NCBI GenBank assembly: GCA_029335935.2
Contig: JARJMV020000279.1
Coordinates: 1-9,682, forward strand
Reading direction: 5' to 3'
DNA: 9,682 nt
Source: a bacterium
GTDB lineage: Bacteria; Armatimonadota; Fimbriimonadia; Fimbriimonadales; GBS-DC
Below are positions 1 to 5,898 of this stretch, piece after piece (the stretch's first letter is position 1; the number at the start of each line of letters is the position of its first letter). The translations under genes were made by a program, and so were the position numbers. The notes below the pieces were generated by a model. It did no database searches. It had not been told where the DNA came from and saw only the letters and a program-made list of their open reading frames with translations.

Positions 1-727
1 TAATCTCGTTGCCCTGCTTGATGTTGTCCACGCGGCGCACTTCCAGTCGCACCGACGCCCAGAACTTGAGGGCGCGCCCACCCGGCGTGGTTTCGGGGTT
101 GCCGTACATAACCCCCACTTTCTCGCGAATCTGGTTGATGAACACCACGGCGGTGTTGCTCTTGGCAGCCGACGCGCCGAGTTTGCGCAGCGCTTGCGAC
201 ATCAGGCGCGCCTGCGCCCCGACCGTCACATCGCCGATGTCGCCCTCCACCTCTTGGCGGGGCATCAGCGCGGCGACCGAGTCCAGCACGGCAATATCGA
301 ATGCGCCGCTGCGAATCAGCGTGTCCATAATCTCCAGCGCTTCGTCGCCCGTGGAGGGCTGCGAAATGAAGAGCCGATCGACATCCACGCCAATCGCGCG
401 GGCGTAGTCGGGGTCTAAGGCGTGTTCGGCGTCCACGAAGAGCGCGTTGCCGCCCATTTTTTGCGCTTCGGCAATCATGTGGAGCGCGAGCGTGGTCTTG
501 CCCGAAGATTCGGTACCGTAAACTTCGATGATGCGACCGCGTGGGATGCCACCCACGCCCAGCGCGAGGTCTAACGCGGTACTTCCCGTGGGGATTGCCG
601 CCACCTGCAGGCGCGTCGCCTCGCCCAGGCGCATCACGCTGCCTTTACCGAACTGTCGCTCGGCTTGGGCTATCGCCGCTTCCAACGCCTTCTGCTTGTC
701 CACTGCGGAACTGTTCGTCGTCGCCAT
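1..727 (-). CDS. recA: RecA recombinase, N-terminal two thirds (cut by window edge)
   Basis: RecA is the ATP-dependent strand-exchange protein of homologous recombination and the co-protease that triggers LexA cleavage in the SOS response. The minus-strand reading frame gives 242 complete residues before the window ends; the usual length is about 340-360. It starts [18 protein letters not shown]. Visible hallmarks are Walker A GTESSGKT (residues 71-78), the VDAEHALDP block, the Walker B strand [12 protein letters not shown], the L1-region [20 protein letters not shown], and the L2-region [14 protein letters not shown]. The start at 727 is preferred over an in-frame ATG at 733. GAGGAG (734-739) lies 6 nt from the first but directly abuts the second. 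The Walker A Thr72 replaces the more common Pro. The gene is divergent from recF and carries its own promoter. The missing C-terminus lies left of base 1. Identity is essentially certain. Confidence 0.98.
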   Translation of the reverse strand, partial: MATTNSSAVDKQKALEAAIAQAERQFGKGSVMRLGEATRLQVAAIPTGSTALDLALGVGGIPRGRIIEVYGTESSGKTTLALHMIAEAQKMGGNALFVDAEHALDPDYARAIGVDVDRLFISQPSTGDEALEIMDTLIRSGAFDIAVLDSVAALMPRQEVEGDIGDVTVGAQARLMSQALRKLGASAAKSNTAVVFINQIREKVGVMYGNPETTPGGRALKFWASVRLEVRRVDNIKQGNEI

Positions 728-743
728 CGTCATCTCCTCAACA

Positions 744-759
744 GTAGATAATTGTCTAC
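744..759. promoter_or_regulatory. Candidate operator palindrome over the recA transcription start
   Basis: GTAGATAATTGTCTAC is an inverted repeat in which 7 of 8 base pairs match; only T749/G754 fail. It begins 4 bp downstream of the recA -10 box and covers the expected start of transcription, the classic position for a repressor. In an SOS-regulated recA this would be a LexA site. It does not match the E. coli (CTG-N10-CAG) or Bacillus (GAAC-N4-GTTC) LexA boxes. LexA boxes differ between phyla, so the binding protein is inferred only. Confidence 0.5.
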
Positions 760-762
760 GAT

Positions 763-790
763 ATTATACCTGATGAGTGGGCGATGTCAA
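763..790 (-). promoter_or_regulatory. recA promoter, near-perfect sigma70 type
   Basis: Read on the minus strand, TTGACA (790-785) is followed by a 16-bp spacer and TATAAT (768-763), an exact match to both consensus hexamers. Transcription would begin near 755-757, leaving a leader of about 28-30 nt that contains the GAGGAG ribosome site. Such a strong promoter suits a gene that is normally held down by a repressor; see the palindrome just downstream. Confidence 0.85.
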
Positions 791-806
791 GCGCGCGAGG
801 GTGGGG

Positions 807-812
807 TATACT
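807..812 (+). promoter_or_regulatory. Probable recF -10 box (TATACT), very short leader
   Basis: TATACT lies 11 nt before the recF ATG at 824. Initiation 6-8 nt downstream would leave a leader of only about 4-6 nt, and no Shine-Dalgarno sequence precedes the ATG. A -35 hexamer 17 bp upstream would be ATGTCA (784-789), a weak match that lies on top of the recA -35 element on the other strand. The two divergent promoters may therefore compete. Confidence 0.4.
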
Positions 813-823
813 TCACGCACACA

Positions 824-1948
824 ATGAGACTGCACGCCCTGCGCCTATGGCAGTTTCGCAACTATGTCCGCGCCGAGCTGACGCCCGCGCCGCGCATGAA
901 TATTCTGCTGGGGGCGAACGCGCAAGGGAAGACGAACCTGCTGGAGGCAATTTACTACCTCAGCGCGTTGCGCCCGCTGCGCCCTGTGCGCGAGGTGGAC
1001 TTGGTGGGCTGGGGCGCGACCGAGATGCGGCTCACGGCGCAATACGAGACCGATGGGCTGACCGACGCCATCCAGATTCGCCTGCCCCTACAGGGGAAGC
1101 GAACGATGATGCTCAACGAGCAGCCCGTCGCCAAGCAGAGCGCGCTGGTGGGCAAGCTGAGCATCGTGTGCTTCACCGCGCAAGATTTGAGCCTCGTTCG
1201 CGGCGAGCCTTCCGACCGACGCCGCTTTTTAGACGCCGAGATTAGCCTACTGAGCCACCGCTACCTCTACTCGCTGGCGCACTATAAACGCGCGCTGGAG
1301 CAGCGCAACACACTGCTGCGACGCCACTTGGAGGGCGCTGCCACGCTTGAGAATCTGCCAGAATGGAACGCGCAGCTCGCCAAGTACGGCGCGCGACTGT
1401 TCCATGCACGGCGACAGTTTCTGGAACGGCTCCACGCGCTTGCCGAATCGACCCACCGCGCTCTGACCGAGAACGCCGAGACGCTCGCCCTGCGCTATCT
1501 GCCCGGCTTGCCCGTGCGCGAGCCGCTGCCCGACAAAGAGGAAGATTGGCACGACGCGCTGCTGAGCGCACTGCACCAGTCGGCAGGCGAGGAGCTGCGC
1601 CGAGGCGCGACGCTCTACGGACCGCACCGCGACGATTTTCTGATTCAAGTGCAGGGCTACGAGGCGCGCCTGTTCGCCTCGCAAGGGCAACAACGCACCT
1701 GCGCCCTGAGTCTGCGCCTGTCGGAAGTCGCGCTGGTCGAATCGATCCGCCACGAACCGCCAATCGTGCTGCTCGACGATGTGTTCTCCGACTTAGACCC
1801 CGCGCGACGCCGCCATCTGACAGCGTTTCTCACGCCGCGCACGCAAACTTTCATTACCTGCACCGATTTGAGCGCGTTCGACGCGGCGACCTTGCAAGAC
1901 GCCGCGCTGTTCGAGGTGCGTTCAGGGACGGTGATCCCGCATGCGTGA
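824..1948 (+). CDS. recF: DNA replication and repair protein RecF
   Basis: RecF is an SMC/Rad50-like ABC ATPase that helps RecO and RecR load RecA on gapped DNA. The 374-residue product matches the family's length. Motifs in order are the N-terminal MRLHALRLWQFRNY strand-turn, Walker A GANAQGKT (30-37), the family block RRRFLDAEISLL (132-143), GPHRDDF (266-272), the ABC signature SQGQQRT (286-292), and Walker B with D-loop IVLLDDVFSDLD (314-325). The start at 824 fits the family N-terminus. The frame is open further upstream to an ATG at 752, but that would run through the recA control region and add residues unlike RecF. The stop overlaps the next gene by 8 nt, so the two are probably coupled. 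recF often sits beside dnaA, dnaN and gyrB; here it is divergent from recA. Confidence 0.96.
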   Translation: MRLHALRLWQFRNYVRAELTPAPRMNILLGANAQGKTNLLEAIYYLSALRPLRPVREVDLVGWGATEMRLTAQYETDGLTDAIQIRLPLQGKRTMMLNEQPVAKQSALVGKLSIVCFTAQDLSLVRGEPSDRRRFLDAEISLLSHRYLYSLAHYKRALEQRNTLLRRHLEGAATLENLPEWNAQLAKYGARLFHARRQFLERLHALAESTHRALTENAETLALRYLPGLPVREPLPDKEEDWHDALLSALHQSAGEELRRGATLYGPHRDDFLIQVQGYEARLFASQGQQRTCALSLRLSEVALVESIRHEPPIVLLDDVFSDLDPARRRHLTAFLTPRTQTFITCTDLSAFDAATLQDAALFEVRSGTVIPHA

Positions 1949-2507
1949 GCTCACGCAGGCAGGCGACGCGCTCCAACGGCTGTTGCAGCAGCTGGGGCTG
2001 GACCGACAGTTCCGCACCTATGACGCGCTCGCGCACTGGAGCGACATCGTGGGCAAGCAAGTCGCTCAGGTCGCCCGTCCCCTGCGCCTCGACGCCGACA
2101 CGCTCTGGGTCGCCGTGAAAAGCCACGCTTGGGCGCAGGAGCTGAGCTTCCAAAAACACACGATTCTGCAGCGTCTGAACGCGCGCGCAGGCGAGGAACG
2201 GTTCAACGAGATACGATTCGTGGTTCGGGCGAACCTGCCCCCTGCTCTGGGACAGGCGTCTGCAACGGCGCAACCGCCCACGCTGGCGTCGCTCCCCAAC
2301 CTCACGGACGCTGAGATGAGGCAGGTCGAAGCGATGGCGTCGGGTATAACTGACCCTGACTTGCGCGACGCGCTTATGCGGGCGCAGGCGGCGACTTTAC
2401 GCTATCAGAAGTTCTTGGCGCAGCAGGGCTGGCGGAGATGCCCCGTGTGCGAGTGTTATCACAGCGACGATTCGGCGGTCTGTTTCCTGTGCGAGCGGGG
2501 CGTTTAG
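1941..2507 (+). CDS. DciA-like DUF721 protein with C-terminal zinc ribbon
   Basis: Residues 1-97 resemble the DUF721/DciA family, whose best-known members load or activate the replicative helicase DnaB in bacteria that lack DnaC or DnaI. The conserved core is visible as LQQLGLDRQFRTYDALAHW, IVGKQVAQVARPLRLD, LWVAVKSHAWAQEL and NEIRFVV. A linker (98-120) and a helical segment (121-160) follow. The C-terminus has two CxxC pairs, CPVC (167-170) and CFLC (181-184), 10 residues apart, which looks like a zinc ribbon or zinc knuckle. The 188-residue length exceeds the simple one-domain form. ATG 1941 overlaps the recF stop by 8 nt. Placement directly after recF is also typical of actinobacterial DUF721 genes. 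The helicase-loading role is inferred from the family; the zinc-ribbon function is unknown. Confidence 0.8.
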   Translation: MRELTQAGDALQRLLQQLGLDRQFRTYDALAHWSDIVGKQVAQVARPLRLDADTLWVAVKSHAWAQELSFQKHTILQRLNARAGEERFNEIRFVVRANLPPALGQASATAQPPTLASLPNLTDAEMRQVEAMASGITDPDLRDALMRAQAATLRYQKFLAQQGWRRCPVCECYHSDDSAVCFLCERGV

Positions 2508-2512
2508 GGACA

Positions 2513-3964
2513 GTGGCGCGTCCGCGCCCGATGCTGCAGCTCGCGCTGGGCATCGCGCTGGGGATTAGCCTGACGGAGTGGCTGGCGTTGCCCATCGCGC
2601 CGTCGGTCGGGCTGGGGCTGCTGGGGCTAATCCTTGCGCTGGGCATGCCGCACTGGGCATGGCTGGCAATCGGGCTGGCGCTTGGCGCGATTCGATATGA
2701 CGCTTGGCGCACGCCGCCTGTGCAAACGCCGCCGTCTGTGGCGATACTGCACGCGATTGGAACCTTAGAGCCGACGCGCAACGGCTACCGACTGCTGTGC
2801 GCCTTTGAATCGCCGTCGCTGCCCACCTACGCGCTGGTCTACTTCCGCCCGAATGTGATGCGCCTGCCCGACTACGGCGATGTGTTTCAGGTTCAGGTGA
2901 GTTGGCGTCGCCCGACGCGCTTTCAGGGCTTCGATTGGGCGCGGTACTTAGAGCGCAGGCGCGTCTATCACCTCGCGACGGTGTTCAGCGAGCGTCAGTT
3001 TGAAATCCTGCAGTCGGGCGAGGGCAGATGGCAGCGGCGGTTCTCGGCGGCGCGTCGGTCGCTGCGAGAGACGGCGCGCCGTCGCCTCAGCCCCGACGCT
3101 GCAGCGACGCTGGAGGGTATGCTGGTCGGCGCGACGGGCGATTTCCCGCCCCAGCTGCGCGAGGCGTTCCACCAGTCGGGGATTGGACACCTGCTGGCGA
3201 CATCGGGATTGCATGTGGCGATTGCACTGCACTTGGTCTACTTTGCGTTGCGCTGGACGCCGACGCCGTTCGCAGCGCGGGTGGGGCTGGTGATTTTGGC
3301 GGCGTGGTGCTATGCGCTGTTGGCAGGGCTGCGCCCCTCAATTGTGCGCGCGGCGACGATGGCGACCTGCGCCCTGTGTGCGCCGCTGGTGGGACGCGAG
3401 ACGGACAGCCTCAATGCGCTGGGGTTCGCAGGCGCGCTGTGGCTGCTCATCGCGCCGCACGCCCTGTTCGAGGTGGGGTTCCAATACTCGTTCTGCGCCG
3501 TGTTGTTCATCTTGCTGTTTTACGGCAGGCTGGAGCGCGGGTTGCGCGGAGCCGCGCAACAGGTGGGCGTCCCTCTCGCCTCAGGAATACACAGCACATT
3601 CCTGCAGAAGCTCGTTCTTCCGCTCGTAAGCGTTTCGCTGTGCGCTCAGGCGGGGATTAGCCTCGTGCAACTGTACCATTTCGGCTACCTGTCGTTGCTG
3701 GCGCCTGTGGCGAACTTGCTGGCGGTTCCGATGGCGTATCCCACCTTGGCGATGGGGTTCTGGTTTTGGCTCTCGCAGGGTGTGGGAGTAGGGTTAGTGG
3801 AGGGTCTATGCGCGTGGCAGAAGTGGGTCGCGCTGACTTTCAGTGGGGATTGGGTTCCTGCGATACATGGCGTGGGCGTGCCTGCGTGGGCGGCGATAGG
3901 ATTCTACGGATGTGTGCTGCTGTTTGCCCCCGAACCGCCGCTGGGTGAGGCGGAGGCGTTTTAG
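2513..3964 (+). CDS. comEC: ComEC/Rec2-type DNA uptake channel, short form without metallo-beta-lactamase domain
   Basis: ComEC forms the inner-membrane channel that takes up single-stranded DNA during natural transformation. From GTG 2513 the product has 483 residues. It has two or three N-terminal membrane segments (about 7-60), a soluble DUF4131-like region ending in GFDWARYLERRRVYHLAT, then the polytopic Competence domain. Hallmarks are GIGHLLATSGLHVAIA (about 223-238), GLRPSIVRAATMA (272-284), a GFQYSF motif and NLLAVPMAYP. The protein stops after the last membrane helix, whereas many ComEC proteins of 700-800 residues continue into a metallo-beta-lactamase-like domain. The start is uncertain. 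GTG 2513 gives an Arg-rich MARPRP before the first helix; ATG 2531 is the alternative. ATG 2438 would overlap the upstream gene by 70 nt. The gene follows the DUF721 gene by 5 bp and probably shares its mRNA. Confidence 0.88.
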   Translation: MARPRPMLQLALGIALGISLTEWLALPIAPSVGLGLLGLILALGMPHWAWLAIGLALGAIRYDAWRTPPVQTPPSVAILHAIGTLEPTRNGYRLLCAFESPSLPTYALVYFRPNVMRLPDYGDVFQVQVSWRRPTRFQGFDWARYLERRRVYHLATVFSERQFEILQSGEGRWQRRFSAARRSLRETARRRLSPDAAATLEGMLVGATGDFPPQLREAFHQSGIGHLLATSGLHVAIALHLVYFALRWTPTPFAARVGLVILAAWCYALLAGLRPSIVRAATMATCALCAPLVGRETDSLNALGFAGALWLLIAPHALFEVGFQYSFCAVLFILLFYGRLERGLRGAAQQVGVPLASGIHSTFLQKLVLPLVSVSLCAQAGISLVQLYHFGYLSLLAPVANLLAVPMAYPTLAMGFWFWLSQGVGVGLVEGLCAWQKWVALTFSGDWVPAIHGVGVPAWAAIGFYGCVLLFAPEPPLGEAEAF

Positions 3965-4041
3965 CATCGAGTAGCGTCTGCAAAATGGCGTCTTACACAG
4001 TGGTCTGGGAAGGCAGTTGTCTGAGCCTGCAGGAAGCTCTG

Positions 4042-4053
4042 TACAGGGGAACC
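4042..4053. repeat. Second inverted copy able to pair with the 4104-4116 arm
   Basis: TACAGGGGAACC is the reverse complement, apart from one missing G, of GGTTCCCCCTGTA at 4104-4116. In RNA it could pair with that arm and compete with the main hairpin. The rest of the 190-bp gap (3965-4154) shows no recognisable gene or promoter. Confidence 0.45.
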
Positions 4054-4096
4054 ATCGAGAAATTAGGGCGTTTTCTGTGTCCTCGCCTCATCCCCC

Positions 4097-4137
4097 TCCT
4101 TCAGGTTCCCCCTGTAAGTTGGGGGAACCGTGAGGGA
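4097..4137. terminator. Strong hairpin between convergent comEC and M48 protease genes
   Basis: A perfect 9-bp stem GGTTCCCCC/GGGGGAACC (4104-4112 with 4121-4129) encloses an 8-nt loop. It continues outward, past one bulged G at 4130, as seven more pairs (4097-4103 with 4131-4137, one of them a G-T wobble). Its position between two converging 3' ends suggests a bidirectional terminator or mRNA-end hairpin. No T-run follows on either strand, so classic intrinsic termination is not assured; it may instead be a dispersed intergenic repeat. Confidence 0.55.
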
Positions 4138-4154
4138 ATGATAGGCTTGATGGC

Positions 4155-5771
4155 TTAGCCCAGCAGGAAGCCCAGTAGGAGCAAGCCGATAGCGCCGAGC
4201 AGGCTGATTGCTGTCGCGAACGGGCGCAGATAGCAACGGAACACTCTGCCCGAACCGTCCTGCAGTTCGATGCGGTCGATTTCCACGAACGGCGCGCCGA
4301 ACCGCCGATACCAGCCGTAAATCCGCACGCGCTTGCCAATCAGCGCAGGCGCAGCCAACACGCCGAACAGCGTCTCAAACAACACGCCGAACGGCTGGCG
4401 GTAAATCACGGCGATGAAGCCCGTCTCGTCCTGCAGGATGAAGTCGTTCGCCCAGAAAAAGCCCGCCTCCAAGCGTCCTGTCAGTTCGCCCTCCAGCATC
4501 ACGGCGTGAGGCGACAGGTGCGACACCTGCACCAGCCCCAGCATATCGATGACCTGCGCGGGGCGATAATCGGTGGGGTAGACATTCAACAAACGCACGA
4601 ACTCGCCCAATAGCCACCCTGCAGCAGGCAGCAGGTACCACCATGCGCCGCTCATGCTCGGCAGCGCCGCCACGCACCCCAGCCCAAGCAGCGCGCCCAG
4701 CCACGGCAACCCGAACAGCAACAGGTCGCGCCCCATGCGCTGATACGGCTCGGGCGCGATTTGGCTGAAGTCATACTCGTTCGGCTCGTTCCAGAGGCGG
4801 TTGTGGGTTTGAAGCGCTTTCACGCGGTGCGCCACCAGCGGGTGCGTGGAGACCAGCTCGGCGATTTTCGCCCACGGGTTATACAAGTCCCAGCGCGCCG
4901 CGCGGATGAACTGCCGATGATCGGGCTGACCGGAGTTGTTTTGCCACGCGACTGCGGCGCGGATCGACGCGGCGGAGGCGATGCCCATCGCGCCGAGCGC
5001 ACGCATGTTCGCCGTCGCCGATTGACGACGCGTCGTCGCTGCGTCCGCCGCCTCCGACTGCACCGCGCTCGTCTGCGCCAAGCCGTAGGCAATCTTCACC
5101 AGCGCACGCGATAAGGGATTGCCCGAACGCATCATCTGCGCCGAGGCATAGTCCGCCATATACTCACGCACGCGCGAGAACAGAAGCGAGATAAAGTAGC
5201 TCAGCCAGTACCCCACATACGCCGCCACAATCACATAGAGACTGTTGTTGCTGCGACGGGCGCGCGCGAGATGATACAGGCTCCACAGCACCAACACCAA
5301 CGCCTGCACCAGCGTCATCACGATGAAATCCAGATGGCGGATGTGTCCCAGCTCGTGGGCAACGACCGCTTGCACTTCGTCGGGGTCTAAGGTCTGCAAC
5401 AGTCCGCGCGTAATCACCACACGCCCATTCCAAGGACCGTGCCCGTAGGTGAAAGCGTTCGGCATGCCGTCCTCGATAATGCCCAGTCGGGGCTGCGGCA
5501 AGCGCAGCTGACGACAAACCTGGGCATACCACTCGGCAAACTCTAAACCGACCTCCGACGGATGTGTCCAGCGAACTTGCAGAATCCAGTCGATCAGGTA
5601 CGGGGCAATCAGGTACTGCAATCCGACCACTGCTATCGCGAACATGGCGCTGGCGGCGAGCGCTGCGCCTACTGGCACTTCGAGATGGGTCAGCACCAGC
5701 GCGCCTATCGCATACACCAAACCCAGCAGCGCCACGATGACAAGCATCGAGGATGCTCTCAACTGGCTCAT
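4155..5771 (-). CDS. Membrane M48 (HtpX/Ste24-like) zinc metalloprotease with C-terminal beta-rich domain
   Basis: M48 peptidases are membrane zinc endopeptidases used in membrane-protein quality control (HtpX) or processing. The zinc site is HELGH (139-143), with the third ligand probably Glu203 in REYMADYAS; the family-typical STHP lies at 308-311. Membrane helices are likely near 8-28, 38-60, 149-168, 177-197, 351-369, 375-390 and 520-537. Residues about 410-505 (VMLEGELTGRLEAG, FILQDETGFIAVIYRQP, GKRVRIYGWYRR, FVEIDRIEL) form a beta-rich, OB-like extension seen in some longer M48 proteins. At 538 residues it is far longer than HtpX (about 290). ATG 5771 has a GGGGG(A) ribosome site (rc of 5778-5783) and its own -10 box. 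The gene converges on comEC and diverges from the propeller gene. The family is certain; the substrate is unknown. Confidence 0.9.
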   Translation of the reverse strand: MSQLRASSMLVIVALLGLVYAIGALVLTHLEVPVGAALAASAMFAIAVVGLQYLIAPYLIDWILQVRWTHPSEVGLEFAEWYAQVCRQLRLPQPRLGIIEDGMPNAFTYGHGPWNGRVVITRGLLQTLDPDEVQAVVAHELGHIRHLDFIVMTLVQALVLVLWSLYHLARARRSNNSLYVIVAAYVGYWLSYFISLLFSRVREYMADYASAQMMRSGNPLSRALVKIAYGLAQTSAVQSEAADAATTRRQSATANMRALGAMGIASAASIRAAVAWQNNSGQPDHRQFIRAARWDLYNPWAKIAELVSTHPLVAHRVKALQTHNRLWNEPNEYDFSQIAPEPYQRMGRDLLLFGLPWLGALLGLGCVAALPSMSGAWWYLLPAAGWLLGEFVRLLNVYPTDYRPAQVIDMLGLVQVSHLSPHAVMLEGELTGRLEAGFFWANDFILQDETGFIAVIYRQPFGVLFETLFGVLAAPALIGKRVRIYGWYRRFGAPFVEIDRIELQDGSGRVFRCYLRPFATAISLLGAIGLLLLGFLLG

Positions 5772-5790
5772 GGCTTTTCCCCCTGCTTCA

Positions 5791-5796
5791 ATTATA
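5791..5796 (-). promoter_or_regulatory. -10 box (TATAAT) of the M48 protease gene
   Basis: Minus-strand TATAAT lies 19 nt before the ATG at 5771. The implied start near 5784 leaves a short leader that is just long enough to carry the purine-rich ribosome site. The position 16-17 bp upstream (TAGAAA or GTAGAA) is a poor -35, so this may depend on an activator or be weak. Confidence 0.55.
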
Positions 5797-5836
5797 CTTT
5801 ATTCACGAAGGATTTCTACGGTTCGTCGACCATCCC

Positions 5837-5868
5837 CTGCCAAAATCGCTCGGATTGACTGCCAAAAT
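5837..5868. repeat. Direct repeat pair CTGCCAAAAT, 22 bp apart, in a divergent promoter region
   Basis: CTGCCAAAAT occurs exactly at 5837-5846 and 5859-5868. The 22-bp period is two helical turns, so both copies face the same side of the DNA. The second copy ends 4 bp before the propeller gene's -10 box and occupies its spacer; the first lies above the -35 position. This arrangement fits a transcription-factor site. The factor is unknown. Confidence 0.45.
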
Positions 5869-5872
5869 GGTG

Positions 5873-5891
5873 TATAATAGCCAGCGGAGGG
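5873..5891 (+). promoter_or_regulatory. -10 box and ribosome site of the propeller-dockerin gene
   Basis: TATAAT (5873-5878) is a consensus -10 box. GGAGGG (5886-5891) is a strong Shine-Dalgarno sequence 7 nt before ATG 5899. The only TTGAC-like hexamer (TTGACT, 5855-5860) is 12 bp from the -10, too close for a normal sigma70 promoter; the properly spaced hexamer TCGGAT (5850-5855) is poor. The predicted leader is short, about 13-15 nt. Confidence 0.6.
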
Positions 5892-5898
5892 TTTCAGC

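Noticed and set aside
728..823. Possible replication origin near recF
   Set aside because: recF often marks oriC, but no DnaA boxes (TTATCCACA-like) and no AT-rich unwinding stretch were seen. dnaA and dnaN are absent from the window.
1242..1763. A 173-codon minus-strand frame opposite recF
   Set aside because: The Arg/Ala-rich, domainless product is a typical shadow in a GC-rich gene. recF is unambiguous on the other strand.
3028..3660. A 210-codon plus-strand frame inside comEC in another phase
   Set aside because: It gives a low-complexity Arg/Ala/Gly-rich product inside the Competence domain, with no start context. It is a shadow frame.
3985..4158. A 57-codon open frame (MASYTVVWEGSC...) in the comEC/M48 gap
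   Set aside because: It has no ribosome site or promoter, runs straight through the long hairpin and overlaps the end of the M48 gene. Its second half is simply the repeat read as codons.
5855..5878. TTGACT with TATAAT as a complete sigma70 promoter for the propeller gene
   Set aside because: The spacer is only 12 bp, too short for RNA polymerase to contact both. Only the -10 box is accepted.
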